DNA of 64,000 bases. Origin: Entamoeba invadens IP1. Taxonomy: Eukaryota; Evosea; Mastigamoebida; Endamoebidae. A program made the position numbers and the translations under genes. The stretch lies in assembly GCF_000330505.1 (NCBI RefSeq), contig NW_004443767.1, positions 632,409-696,408 on the forward strand, in the 5' to 3' direction. Shown here one piece after another: positions 9,814 through 20,763 of this stretch (its first letter is position 1; the number at the start of each line of letters is the position of its first letter). Under the pieces are notes generated by a model. That model had not been told where the DNA came from, ran no database searches, and saw nothing but the letters and a program-made list of their open reading frames with translations.

Positions 9814-11505
9814 TTAACTTGTTAAGTATAAATTATAAACAAACTTCCCACCACCAAAGGAAAACTTTGAAGCGTCTGTTAATAAGAAATAATTGTTATT
9901 TGATGTCGATGAATACTTCACCTTGTCAGTCAAAGAGAAGAGAAAGGTCTCTCCCGTACTTCGATACTTTGAACAAATGGAGAGTTCATCGGGGACATAC
10001 CCACCAAATATCTTGCCTTCTGCTTTAATGAGTACAACAAGAGGATATCTAGCAACACATTTGTAATATAAATTTCTGAGGGAGAAGCCATCTGTAGTGG
10101 AAGAGTAAATCACCTCCAAATCAGTAAATGCAATTCTTGTTGGCAAGAACATATTCAACGTGCTCGCCTGATCGACACTTAACATGTCATTCGGGAGTAC
10201 CGAAGGCGACACGCATTGTAAATGGTAAAATGAGACTGGTGTATCGAAGAATGAGTGATACTTGAATTTTGGGTTGATAGATATGAAATAGTGGAATTGC
10301 AAATGTTGAGGTAGTTCATTGCACCAAGACCTCTGGATGATCTTTTCAAAGTTGTTAGTAAATGCGTCAATAAATACCGTATTGTCAGGCATTGGAAACG
10401 AGTCACAAAACCTCAGTGTATTGATAATCACATTGATCACAAGTGGATATCCATATATTAATAAACTTCCAAGTAGTAACATTTTGTTATCCAAATTAAT
10501 GTTCTTTGCAAGGGGAAGGCATAAGGAGTTCAGTATATCTTCGAACATCGTCGACACATCCACCCCATGATCATTCAAATTCTTCACAAAACATGGGAAA
10601 TTCTCTTCTAATACAGAGTTCAGTGTTAACATCAAACAGTCAAATTGAATACAATCAAGTGGGTATATTCCTAAATATAACATTCGTAATAGAAATGATT
10701 GACATATCAAATACGTTCTTTCAAAATCATAGACTTCTAATAATGTTGATACAAGGGGTTGCACAAAGGAAAGATCAACATAAAAGGTTTCGTATAATGT
10801 GTGCATAAAGTCGCATATTCTGTACTCTACATTTTCGTTTGCATTCTTGGATAATAAGCCATGACGCAATTTATCGGGCTTTTCACCATCTTTTATAAAC
10901 AAATTGATTAATGTCGAAGTCAGAGAGTTGTCCCTTAAAAGCACTTCATAGCAGTTACTTGCGGTCGCCAGAAATGGGATACCTGATGTTGTTGGTATTC
11001 TCCCCCAATTGTTCTCTGTGTTTAGCAAAAATCGTTTTAAGTAGAAGACATGTTGAAGTTGTGGTGTTGGATCTTCCACGATTCGGGTGTGGATGAATTT
11101 CTGAAAGTCCTTTTCTCTTTTAGAAAGCACGAAAAGCAATTTAAAGTATCGAGCCCAAAAGTGTGATTCTTCTTGAAACACAGAGGGTACGAGTTGTAAT
11201 AGAGCTAGATGTACATTCTCATATTTTGCGAGTACAAATGAAATGTGTTTCAGTTGTACTTTAGACAAGGGAGTAACACTCACTGGGTATTAGAGTAACA
11301 CTTTAATACTATGGAAGTATATATGATATATATAATAGGAACTAAAATTAAAAGTAAACAAACTAAGCTCAAGAGGAGTTGGGTAAGGTTGTGAGTACAC
11401 CATCTGTGCTTCAATTTTCTGAATAGTGTTGTCTAATTCTTGAAAATTAAGTAAGAATATGTGTGTCCGACTACTGAAGGGGTTAAGAAAGCGTTGGCTT
11501 TCCAT
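9814..11505 (-). CDS. TBC-like/TLDc-domain protein, two exons
   Basis: Predicted vesicle-traffic protein related in layout to TBC1D24. The long frame has no ATG at its start. Joining exon 1 (11505..11364, beginning MESQRFLNPF) to exon 2 (11282..9814) across an 81-bp intron with donor GTTTGT and acceptor CAG gives a continuous 536-residue protein; the split codon becomes ATG. The middle (about 200-370) has the helical pattern of a TBC domain, but I cannot find the IxxDxxR arginine finger or the YxQ glutamine, so GAP activity is doubtful. The C-terminal ~100 residues are a TLDc domain: STTDGFSLRNLYYKC, then GGYVPDE, FLFSL and FGGGKFVYNLYL. Such TBC-TLDc proteins act in endosomal or oxidative-stress pathways elsewhere; the role here is inferred. 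Confidence 0.75.
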
Positions 11506-11717
11506 AAAGCTTGAGTGAATTGTTTATCTTGTTTTCAAGGGAACAACAAAAAAGTGTCGAAGTTCTACAGTTTTCTCATTGCTTTATAATTAGGAGTCTA
11601 ATACCATTATTTATTCCTTTATTTATACAATTATGTTATTCGAAATACTATACGACTACTTATAATAATTAATAAAACATAGTTTTAATTCTCATTCATT
11701 GAAACTTTGAATAAAAA

Positions 11718-13514
11718 ATGAAATCCCCCTATTGGCGCAACACTAAACATAATTATTCAAAACCCTACTTCACACATGGAGGCGTAAATCAAGTAGAAGA
11801 CAGCTCGGAGGAGGAGGAGGACACAGGCGATTTGCTTGATATGAAGGAGAAATTTGTAACTGACACCCACCGCCTTGCAATGCGAAACAGAAACAACTTG
11901 ACCTTCACATTTCAAAAGAAGGCAGACCTTCGACTGATTGCGTCTCCGGACTTTGAAACAAAAAATGAAAAGGAAGAAGAAATGGAGCAACCAGTAAAGG
12001 CCACAACTGCCGACAAATACACTGAAATCAAATTTCCTGAGGCACCGAGTAAAGCCAGGTTTTCCATCTTGGATTTGTATAAAACCCCTGAGAAGGAAGT
12101 CATTGAAATAGAAGACGATAAAGAGGACGTTGACAATAACAATGAAACCAAAGAGATGGAAATTGAAATGCTTGGCGACCAACAGCCCACGTTTGAACAA
12201 CAAATCAAAAAGCAACAAAAGATGATTGACGAAATCAACAAACAACTGAAGAAGAAGACTGAGATGGACAAGAAAATGCGGGCAGATGCCAAAAAGTTGA
12301 AAGTGATTCAACAAGACCAACAAGACGCTGCGATCAGGAAAAAAATATTTGCCGAGATCGACAAGCAAATAAACGAGCAAATGCAGAGGAAAAGCAAACC
12401 CACATTTGATAAGCCAAATCGGCAAGTCACTCCAATGGAACTTGAAACACCAAACATGGAAGATCCCAAACGTGAACTAGAAACAAAAAGTATTAATATC
12501 ATCGACTCCAGTATCACCGAGACAAAAGAAATATCTTCACTCCCACAAGACGAGGGTGTTATTAATGTTGAAGATGGGTGCATGGACGCAACAGGTATGG
12601 AAGATGTACAGCCAATCTTGTTTAAAGAGTCTCGCGCAACACTCCCACTCTTTTCTGTGTCTGGGAGAAATGAAAGTGGCTTCACTATTAACTGTGAGAC
12701 GACGAGCAAAGACACGGTGTCGGCACGTGGTAAACCAATACGAGAAAGCCCACACAATAAGTCGGAAAAGAAAGAGAAGAGATGTACCCAATTAAAGAAA
12801 TTGAGTGATTACGAAGACTGCGTTATCAATGAAGACAACGACGAAATCAAGATCGAAGACGAGACCGTTATACCTCAAGAGAAAAGTGAAGGAGAAGACA
12901 CAAAAGTGATGCAAGTGGAGAGAAAGGCGTCGGCCGATCCATTTGCGAAGAAATACACTGAGATACGCAAAAAGCAGATATTTCCTGCGTGTTACACATT
13001 GTTAAGCAAACGAGACGAGCAGTGGGTCTTCGAGAGGAATAACCAATTGAGTGGCGATGAGATGGCGACACATATTAAAAGAGATCCCAATCGAATGGGG
13101 ATAATCGACTGTTCGTTGCGTGGGGTAGATGTTAAACAGACGTGGTCGAGTTTAATTAATGAGGAATCTGGGACTGGGCTGAGTTATGTCTATCCCCTTG
13201 GCGATGGTGTTTTCAGTGAGAATAAGTTCAAAGAAGAAGTTATCAAAACGTATAAAAAGGACGGGTTTGTTGATGTGTATGTAATGTACTTGAAAAAAAA
13301 GAATGTGTTGAGTGAGTGGATGGTCGTATGCCCGGGAACACGTAACGAAATGGCTGTTGGGTGTAAAAAGGCGAATATACCAAATAAGAAAATGCTTGTC
13401 TTATTACCAGTGCCGATGAAACTGGAAAAAGATGAATATTACGTTGTCTACAAAAACTACTTGAAGAGAAGGTCGGCGAACGACATAGTCGCGATTTATG
13501 TAAAGATGAAGTAA
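11718..13514 (+). CDS. Unknown coiled-coil protein with conserved-looking C-terminal domain
   Basis: 598 residues, not recognised. Residues 1-140 are charged and mostly disordered, with an acidic patch (DSSEEEEDTG). Residues about 165-235 form a strong coiled coil (QQIKKQQKMIDEINKQLKKK). A long E/K/D-rich linker follows. The last ~165 residues (from about KKYTEIRKKQIFPACYTLLS) look globular, with aromatic and hydrophobic periodicity and motifs such as WVFERNNQLSGDEM, TGLSYVYPLGDGVF and LPVPMKLEKDEYYVVYKNYL. No signal peptide or membrane segment. The globular end may be a lineage-specific interaction domain. Confidence 0.75.
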   Translation: MKSPYWRNTKHNYSKPYFTHGGVNQVEDSSEEEEDTGDLLDMKEKFVTDTHRLAMRNRNNLTFTFQKKADLRLIASPDFETKNEKEEEMEQPVKATTADKYTEIKFPEAPSKARFSILDLYKTPEKEVIEIEDDKEDVDNNNETKEMEIEMLGDQQPTFEQQIKKQQKMIDEINKQLKKKTEMDKKMRADAKKLKVIQQDQQDAAIRKKIFAEIDKQINEQMQRKSKPTFDKPNRQVTPMELETPNMEDPKRELETKSINIIDSSITETKEISSLPQDEGVINVEDGCMDATGMEDVQPILFKESRATLPLFSVSGRNESGFTINCETTSKDTVSARGKPIRESPHNKSEKKEKRCTQLKKLSDYEDCVINEDNDEIKIEDETVIPQEKSEGEDTKVMQVERKASADPFAKKYTEIRKKQIFPACYTLLSKRDEQWVFERNNQLSGDEMATHIKRDPNRMGIIDCSLRGVDVKQTWSSLINEESGTGLSYVYPLGDGVFSENKFKEEVIKTYKKDGFVDVYVMYLKKKNVLSEWMVVCPGTRNEMAVGCKKANIPNKKMLVLLPVPMKLEKDEYYVVYKNYLKRRSANDIVAIYVKMK

Positions 13515-14793
13515 GTATTTTGATTGTTAATTTTGAGGTTTTGTTAAGTATAGATAGAAATTGAAATAATAAGTCATATTAAGTTATTTACTATTAAGTG
13601 ACTCACTTTTACAACAACCAATCTTATTTCATATAATATATCATATAATAGAATTGCTAATAAAAATGTAATAGTTAATTAACTACAAAAAATAGGTTTT
13701 AATTTTATTAAGATATCTTTGTTATTAAGTCTAGTTAATAATAGTAAAAAAACTATTTTGATTTAACTTAACCACAAATTAACTATTTTAGTAAAAATAC
13801 CGAAGTTTTAATTGTTGTTAATTTTTAAACAGAAGACGTAAATGATGGTAATTGAATTCAAAGAACGACGAAACTGTTGCAGATTTGTTCTTGATGTGTT
13901 TATTAATTTCATTCTGTGTGATAAATTGCATCATTTTTTAAAAATGCCTTCTTGTAAGTAAAATAACAAATTGGTAACAGCACCAGGTCCGTTTTTAGAT
14001 ATTTTGTTGTTTTGGGGGTGTTGAAAAAAACAGAAATAGGTATTGTTATTATCAAAAGTAGCTCTATTATATAGTTTTAAACTATATTATAATAGTAAAA
14101 CCAAACAATAATTGTTTAGATTACTATTCATTAATTACCGAGCCTTTTTGGATAGAAAAGGCTATCATAAAATCACTCAAATATAACGGAAGTTTGAGCA
14201 AATCGAGGAAATGCCTACTTTCGTTGACGATTTTTGGAGTTTTTGAATTTTCAGTAACAAATGATAAACTAAAAAAACGATAAAAATGTGGGAAATGAAC
14301 GTATTTTTCAGTTGATATTGAAAAGGCAAAAAAATTAATAAGTTTACTAATATCATTTCAACATAGGCATTCTATCATTATTTTTCTTTTTTCTTTGTAA
14401 TAACCAAATTCAACAGATTGTATGTAATAATTTGGGCATTTCTAATCAACCTATAGATGGAATACAACAGTCTACATTTTGCCGTCGTAATAAAATACAA
14501 CATAAAATCTATTTCTGAGCCAAAATTGGACTCTTCAAATTATGGCTGTCTTCACTGTGTCCCAAAAATGACTCCAAACACCTTCTTACATGTTATTAAA
14601 CATAGGACACAATTATTATTACACTTTTGAAAAAAAATTACGCTATTATTTCGCACCTTTGAAAAGACAAAAGCGAGGGAATTTCAAAAGTGTTCTACTT
14701 AATGTGACGAAGGCAGGCAGAGGAGCTGTTGTAGTTTATCCTGCCTGGGTGGGTTAACTATATAACCCTCACAGATCATACAACACCAACACA
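13515..14793. other. Long AT-rich intergenic region
   Basis: About 1.3 kb. It includes an AT palindrome (TATATAGTTTTAAACTATA) near 14069-14087 and an inverted pair GGCAGGCAG/CTGCCTG at 14712-14746, just upstream of the next gene's TATA-like element. A TGATG-containing stretch near 13843 was considered as a snoRNA C box, but no convincing D box or terminal stem follows. Confidence 0.55.
14757..14766 (+). promoter_or_regulatory. TATA-like element of the PqiA-like gene
   Basis: ACTATATAAC lies about 30 bases upstream of the ATG at 14794, at the usual Entamoeba core-promoter distance. Confidence 0.4.
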
Positions 14794-17700
14794 ATGGCGA
14801 GTCTTCTTCTTTTTGCATTCATTTTTGGAGTTCTTTCATTGAATTACAAAGCTACAAAAAAGCTTGACGACAATTGCAATTTGGCTTGTTTCTTATCAGG
14901 ATTTAAAGTTAATGTTAACTTCAACGATACAGCTTGTGGCAGTGTACTTGGTTCCACGTTTTGCTTCAAGTCGTTATACATTGATGAAATATTATTGAAA
15001 TCAATTGATGGCAAAGTGGACAATGTAGAGAACCCGCAATCATTTTCGGCCTCATTGACTCTTGAAAAAATTCATGCAATTGGAACATTAACTGGTTCTG
15101 ATTTAAATACCGATATTGGAGTCGCTGACCTCACTTTACACGACGCTTCAATGAACTTTGGAATGAGTATGACTACCTTTAATTACAAAGGATATGATTT
15201 GGTCGATACTGTGAAATCTGACATGAAAGTCGACTTGAATTCCAATGAAATGGATATTGCGATAACATGTCCAACAGGCAATTTCTTGTGTAAATTATTG
15301 AAATTTGCAACCAATTTGGGGGATCTCGTCAGCTCCATTTTACAGAGTGTTTTGAATAAGGAAATACCAACACTTGAGCAAATGATTGATTCCAATTTGA
15401 CTTCAATATTTAACCAAACGAATCATGAATACGTGATGGTGTATTTAGAAAGAATGGAGCCTACAATAATTCCAGTACCAAATGGAATGACCAATTTAAC
15501 TGAAAGTTCCTTGTTTGATATGATCTCATGGGCTTCAACTTATTTGTTTGGAGGAAACAGTTCACTTGGGTTGAATAACTTGATAGACAGATTCACTAAG
15601 AACACAGGATCCTTTGTCGTTGGTTTTGGTGAACAAGACACATTTGCAGATCTTTCTGACACCATTCTAAATGTTCTTCAGTTTAATAATATCACCATCC
15701 CTGATATCAATGGCACCTTAGACTTTGGTCTTAAATTCTTGAATATCAGTGGGCTGAACACTTGGAATAAGATGGAGTTTTTTGAACCTTTAAGATACAC
15801 AAAGAGTGAGACTAATGTCTCTATTTGTGAGTCACAACCTTATTGTGATCAACAACTGAAGATATCATCTGGCCTTCAAATGTTATCAATCAACGTTTCA
15901 TTCACCATGAATGCTTCTGCTGACGGCGAAATGATCAACACATCTGGGAAGAAGCTTCACGAAGAAGGCAATTTGTATGTTTTAGTCACTGACAACTATT
16001 TAGAAGGACGTATCCAAGTCGCTATTCCCAATGGAAAGTTCGAAGAGTACTCTAACAATCAATGCACCAACATCACTTGTTTACTCGCTTTATTCCAAAA
16101 TGGCACTGGAATTCCTTTATTGAGGGTGAACACTTCTTTGGATATTCTGAAGATGACTGCGGCATCTTCTTCAATAGAAGACGGAGTACAACATATAATT
16201 AATTCCGTTGCAGATGTCTTCATCAACAGATACAAACCAGTCATTCCAGCATTTTTAAATGGGTTAGTTAATGGTCTTGGTGGAGATGCAGTCAACTCGT
16301 TGTTGGAAGGTTATATAGGAAAGAGTTGTGATCAAGACCCTGATATGGCAGTCAAAGAGTACAACACAGCCGTTGTAGCAACTACTATTAGTGTCGCTTT
16401 TGTTCTTTCTTTGTTAATATGCTGCATAGCAATTTTGTTCTTAGTTGTGAAATGGAGAATGGCAAAGCAAGTTGATTCCGAAGAGAAGAGCACAGAGACT
16501 GCCGATCAAGAGAAAGTTTCTGAATGTGAAGAGAATGAGAAGACTAAGAAACCATTCTTGGAGAGACTTAAAGCATTCCCATTGTGGTTCTGTAAACAAT
16601 GGACTCGAACAGACCCAGAAGGAGCTTCACTCTTCTTGGATTCGAGAGTAAATATAGTCATAAGAGTGGTGATCCCATTTGTCATCTTGTTAGGTATTGC
16701 ACTCTTCTTAACTTCAAACACTGGCGTTGGAGCTACTGTAAATGCTTATATTTCAATAGGCAATGAGAACACTATTGTGTTGCCAGTCGCCGACTTTGGT
16801 TTGATGAATTCAGTCAAAGATATGTGGACTGCCAAAGTCTACCCACTTGCTATATTGATCATGTTATTCAGTGGTGTATGGCCATATGCAAAGCTTGCAG
16901 TTCTTTTATTCACGTTCTTCATGCCATCTAAAATAGTCCCGCCAAAGGTCAGAGGATACATTTTGTTAGTCTTAGATGCGTTAGGAAAATGGTCAATGCT
17001 CGATTCGTATGTCATGGTGTTGATGATTGTTGCATTCTACTTTAACATTCCACTTCCTATTCGACATGGAGATAATGTAGAAGACCCTGTTAAGATCAAT
17101 TTGTATGTCGATGAATGTTATGGGTTCGTTACATTGTTGTTAGGCACCTTATTCTCACTAGTCCTCTCTCACGTCGTTGTTGGAGTTCACAACTTCTTAC
17201 AACACAATCCAGAAGATAATAAAGGCAAAGAAGGCCTTTCATGGAAGCCATTGTTCATGTACACCAGATTCCTTGTTACCAAAATAGTCATTCCGGTGTT
17301 CTTGTTTATTACCTTTGTATTGGTGATGACTGGATTCTTCCTCACTTCATTCTCATTTGACTTTAATGGTCTTGCTGGCTGGGCACTAAAGATATTGGGA
17401 CAATCACCAGAAAGAACCTTTTCAGTGGTCGACCTTGGAACACAACTTCCTGGTGCTGCGAAAGAGCCAAATAGCTTTGCTGTTAGAATTACACAAATTG
17501 TCTACTTCTTGACGATTGTTGCTATTCCAATACTCCACTTGGTCTCTCTCTTTGCACTTTGGTTCTTGCCATTACAGAGAAAGTTCCAAAGTTGGTTGTA
17601 TCATGCATGTGAAGTGTTTTATGCGTGGTCTTGTATTGATGTCTTTGTGATCAGTGTAATTGCTGCGATTGTAGAATTGTCACAGTTCGCTTCGTTCATG

Positions 17701-18168
17701 GTGGAGCCCATGTGTGGTGCCAAAATCGATGCGCTTGGAATGAGCATTGATGAAATTGTAGCTAAATTCTTTGGTGAGGAACAACTCATTGAGGGACACG
17801 AGACTTGTTTTGAAGTCAAAGCTAATCTTGAGAGTGGATGTTGGTTACTCTTCGTTGCAGTTGTTTTGTATACTATAGTAACTATTGCTATGATGCAAAT
17901 AGTTAAGCGAGCGTTAGCCAAGAGACTTCCAACACCAGAAGAGCTCGACAAAATGCATGAAAATTGCATTGAAATGAAAGAAGAAAACACAGACGTGCCA
18001 ATTGCTTCTCCAGTGAATGTTGTTGGTGCTGATGGAACTCCAGATCAACACACTTTAGAACCAGTCGAACCAGAAACTGACAGTAACAAAGAAGAAGAAG
18101 TAATGAACGATAATATTAAAGAAGAAGATGTGCCACAAACTGTCACAAATGATGAGCAAGATGCTTAA
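14794..18168 (+). CDS. Polytopic membrane protein: large ectodomain plus two PqiA-like modules
   Basis: 1124 residues. A signal peptide (MASLLLFAFIFGVLSL) leads into a ~500-residue N-glycosylation-rich ectodomain with several cysteines, whose repeated amphipathic strands and VNSLLEGYIG end recall BPI/LBP-type (TULIP) lipid-binding folds; this is tentative. A membrane segment at about 525-552 is followed by a charged cytosolic loop. Then come two related multi-helix blocks, about 618-810 and 825-1045. Block 1 shows MLFSGVWPYAKL and LLVLDALGKWSMLDSYVM; block 2 shows LFALWFLPLQRKFQ and HACEVFYAWSCIDVFVIS. The pattern SGVWPY...KL...LDALGKWS.LD is that of bacterial PqiA-family membrane proteins, partners of MCE lipid transporters. 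The C-terminal ~80 residues are acidic and cytosolic. Likely a lipid-handling surface or endosomal protein. Confidence 0.75.
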   Translation: MASLLLFAFIFGVLSLNYKATKKLDDNCNLACFLSGFKVNVNFNDTACGSVLGSTFCFKSLYIDEILLKSIDGKVDNVENPQSFSASLTLEKIHAIGTLTGSDLNTDIGVADLTLHDASMNFGMSMTTFNYKGYDLVDTVKSDMKVDLNSNEMDIAITCPTGNFLCKLLKFATNLGDLVSSILQSVLNKEIPTLEQMIDSNLTSIFNQTNHEYVMVYLERMEPTIIPVPNGMTNLTESSLFDMISWASTYLFGGNSSLGLNNLIDRFTKNTGSFVVGFGEQDTFADLSDTILNVLQFNNITIPDINGTLDFGLKFLNISGLNTWNKMEFFEPLRYTKSETNVSICESQPYCDQQLKISSGLQMLSINVSFTMNASADGEMINTSGKKLHEEGNLYVLVTDNYLEGRIQVAIPNGKFEEYSNNQCTNITCLLALFQNGTGIPLLRVNTSLDILKMTAASSSIEDGVQHIINSVADVFINRYKPVIPAFLNGLVNGLGGDAVNSLLEGYIGKSCDQDPDMAVKEYNTAVVATTISVAFVLSLLICCIAILFLVVKWRMAKQVDSEEKSTETADQEKVSECEENEKTKKPFLERLKAFPLWFCKQWTRTDPEGASLFLDSRVNIVIRVVIPFVILLGIALFLTSNTGVGATVNAYISIGNENTIVLPVADFGLMNSVKDMWTAKVYPLAILIMLFSGVWPYAKLAVLLFTFFMPSKIVPPKVRGYILLVLDALGKWSMLDSYVMVLMIVAFYFNIPLPIRHGDNVEDPVKINLYVDECYGFVTLLLGTLFSLVLSHVVVGVHNFLQHNPEDNKGKEGLSWKPLFMYTRFLVTKIVIPVFLFITFVLVMTGFFLTSFSFDFNGLAGWALKILGQSPERTFSVVDLGTQLPGAAKEPNSFAVRITQIVYFLTIVAIPILHLVSLFALWFLPLQRKFQSWLYHACEVFYAWSCIDVFVISVIAAIVELSQFASFMVEPMCGAKIDALGMSIDEIVAKFFGEEQLIEGHETCFEVKANLESGCWLLFVAVVLYTIVTIAMMQIVKRALAKRLPTPEELDKMHENCIEMKEENTDVPIASPVNVVGADGTPDQHTLEPVEPETDSNKEEEVMNDNIKEEDVPQTVTNDEQDA

Positions 18169-18411
18169 TTAAATGTAATTCAGACCATTTTTAGTATTTC
18201 TTTTCCATATTTATAACGACTTTGTGTTCTTAAAGAGTTTGTAGACTTCGATAATCAAGGAGAGTCAAATAAGGAGCAAATGAAGGTATAGTATGGTATG
18301 AGGAATTGTAAAACAACTTAACATCTAACTATTAAATACAATAGAAACACTAAAAAGTTGCCAAAAAACAAAGTTAAGTCCCTCAGTCGTTCAACATCGA
18401 TCCTACTTACA

Positions 18412-20763
18412 TCAACACGAGTTTTTACACTCCCCTCCACACCACTGGCACTGATTCTCGTCGCAAGACGTTTCGTTTCTTCCTTCACAAACTACATGTT
18501 AATCAATATGAATAAAATCAATGACATTCAACAAACTTCTCATAGTAACAACACCACACCTCAATTTAACATATGACGCACACTCGAGAAACATCTCGAC
18601 TTTGGTTGTCGGGAAGAAGTCAGTAACTGTTCCATACAAATAAGGGACTGTTTCCACATCAGTCCTTACAGACCCTATCTTAATCCCCGCAGGAAGGGGG
18701 TGTGTAGACTTCACTTCATATTTCATGCAGTTCCACGGCAATGGAGAGAATGTCTGTCGCTGTATAGGCGTGTTCAGTTCCATCTCAAGTGCGAAATTAG
18801 TCGTCGATGGGTTGTTAATGTAGCACTTATACCCCGGCTGTGATCCAAACAGTGAATAAGACACAATGACAACACACACCAAAAAGATGACTTGCACCGA
18901 TACAATCACTTTAAAGTTCAAGTGTAACATCCCTCGCATCACAATGCAGATCCCTCCAATCACAACAAACAGTGAAACATAAACCACCATCACTATAAGT
19001 ACAATTGTTCCCATCACCATACTTACTGTTACTCCAATAGCAGCTAACATTAAAAAGAGGTACACTGATACAAAGTTGTTATGTCCAAAGTAGAGTATCA
19101 TAGACCCCCCATTCCACTATATGTCATTCATCTGTGTTATAATGACGTAAGAGAGAACAAACCATAGAAATGAGCTCATCCCGAGTATTCCACAACGACA
19201 AATAAGAAAGGATAGTCGTGAACCAACAATACCCCCACATGAACGGAAATTCGGGTAATGAAAACACCACAAAAATTGAGAAAATGGTGAAGAAAATGGC
19301 AGCAAATAAAGTCACTATTGCTGGCCCAAATGAGAAGTTGAAGAACAACATCTTCCCTATCGACTTCTTCTTGTTCTCCTTTTCCTCGTCGAGCTTGTTT
19401 TGCACCTCCGACCGGAAGACTTCTACAAGCTCCATAACGTCTTGTGTCGACTTCGATAACTCTCTAAATTTATCATTGTTCGAGAGGGTTTCGGAGGATG
19501 CGTTGTTGTGAATAGCCTTAAGCGCCTCGACTAAGTGAGGGATGACTCCTATGACATCGACAGCAAGTTCTCCATTGTCGTCTTCTTGCACTAACTCGGG
19601 ACACACCTTTTTCACCTCTTGTGCTATGAATCCCAAGTTCTCACAAGGCTTTCCAATATAATTGAAAGACGTGCCAGTTAACTGTAAAACAGTGTTAAGA
19701 GAATCGACAAGGGGTTTGATGTTCTCTTTCACTCTCGCGTCGGATCTTTGCAAAAATCCGTTCTCTGCCATGATCTGTCCCATCACATGGAGTCGTTTTA
19801 GATTCTCCGAAATAGTCTCCATCCGCATGAAATTGTCGGAGGTCAGTGGGACGACTTGTGTGTTTTCTGGCGACGCGATGTATTCCCACATTTGGTCTGT
19901 AGAATTGTGTTGTGTGTAAATATCGCCTTGAATATTTTGGTTGAGCTGATTGACTTGATTCATTTGATTGATTTGTGGGCTTTGCGGTGGTTGTAACGAA
20001 GAGATGTTTTGAGCGATTGGGACAACCGTATTAATTTGTTGTAAAGACGGGACTTGTTGTTGAGTACTTCCACTCTGTGGTGTTTCATTCTTGATCCCAT
20101 CGAAGAAGTAGTTTTGGGTATTAACCTGAAAGCCATTATGTATCTCTGGCAGAGCGATTTCAGATGCATTTGCTGTATTTGGTTGTGATCCATTTGAATT
20201 GGTATGTGAATCTTGTTGTACACCAGTAGGGGAAGTAGAAGAGTGATCGATTGGGGATGATACATTAACAGATGATACGTTATTTGATGACATTGGGGAG
20301 TGATCTGATGGGAAAGAATTGAACGAGTCACTGTTCATAACATTATAATTGAGGGATGGGTCCATGACATAAGGAATTTGTTGCATTTGGACTTGTGGCA
20401 TGAATGGAGAATTCATTTCAGTCATCTCAGTCATTTCCATGTTATCAGATATGTTCGGTGGAAGTTGTGGACTTTTGTCGGACAATTTCCCACGCGAAGT
20501 GTCCTCGACATACCTCACATACATCTCACATAACTTCATCGCATCCTTCCGCTCACTTTCTTTTATTCGTTTATATTGGTCTTTCTCGCCGTTCAAGTGA
20601 CGCAAGTGTGCGTCCCAAGTGTGGCTGTAACAATTGTATCTGGAGATGAATTGAAGTGTTGAAGTTATTTTAATGGGTAAACAAACCGTGTTTTGGGTGG
20701 CTCTTTACATCCCGGGTAAGTACATATCCAGCATTTACGGCGTGGTTTCGCGTGCGACTCCAT
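18412..20763 (-). CDS. MYRF-like membrane protein: C2H2 finger, S74 self-cleaving domain, membrane segments, four exons
   Basis: Four exons rebuilt from splice signals and phase: 20763..20687, 20639..19163, 19116..18537, 18491..18412; total 737 residues, frame kept throughout. Exons 1-2 create a zinc-finger-like motif, C14-x4-C19-x12-H32-x4-H37 (CTYPGC...SHTWDAH). A long S/N/Q-rich region follows. Residues about 320-400 are an intramolecular-chaperone auto-processing (peptidase S74) domain: SDARVKENI, NYIGKPCENLGFIAQEV, GVIPHLVEALKAI. Ser325 and Lys330 match the Ser-Lys dyad of MYRF and phage S74 proteins. A coiled coil and several membrane helices (from about 465) lead to a cysteine-rich tail (CDENQCQWCGGECKNSC). 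By analogy it trimerises, self-cleaves and releases the N-terminal half to the nucleus. No Ndt80 domain is visible. The intron after exon 1 ends CAG; the other two end TAG. Confidence 0.82.

Noticed and set aside
13843..13990. Possible C/D-box snoRNA (TGATG-like box)
   Set aside because: No CTGA D box at suitable distance and no terminal stem.
18358..18576. Plus-strand 72-codon frame
   Set aside because: Antisense to the last exon and last intron of the MYRF-like gene.
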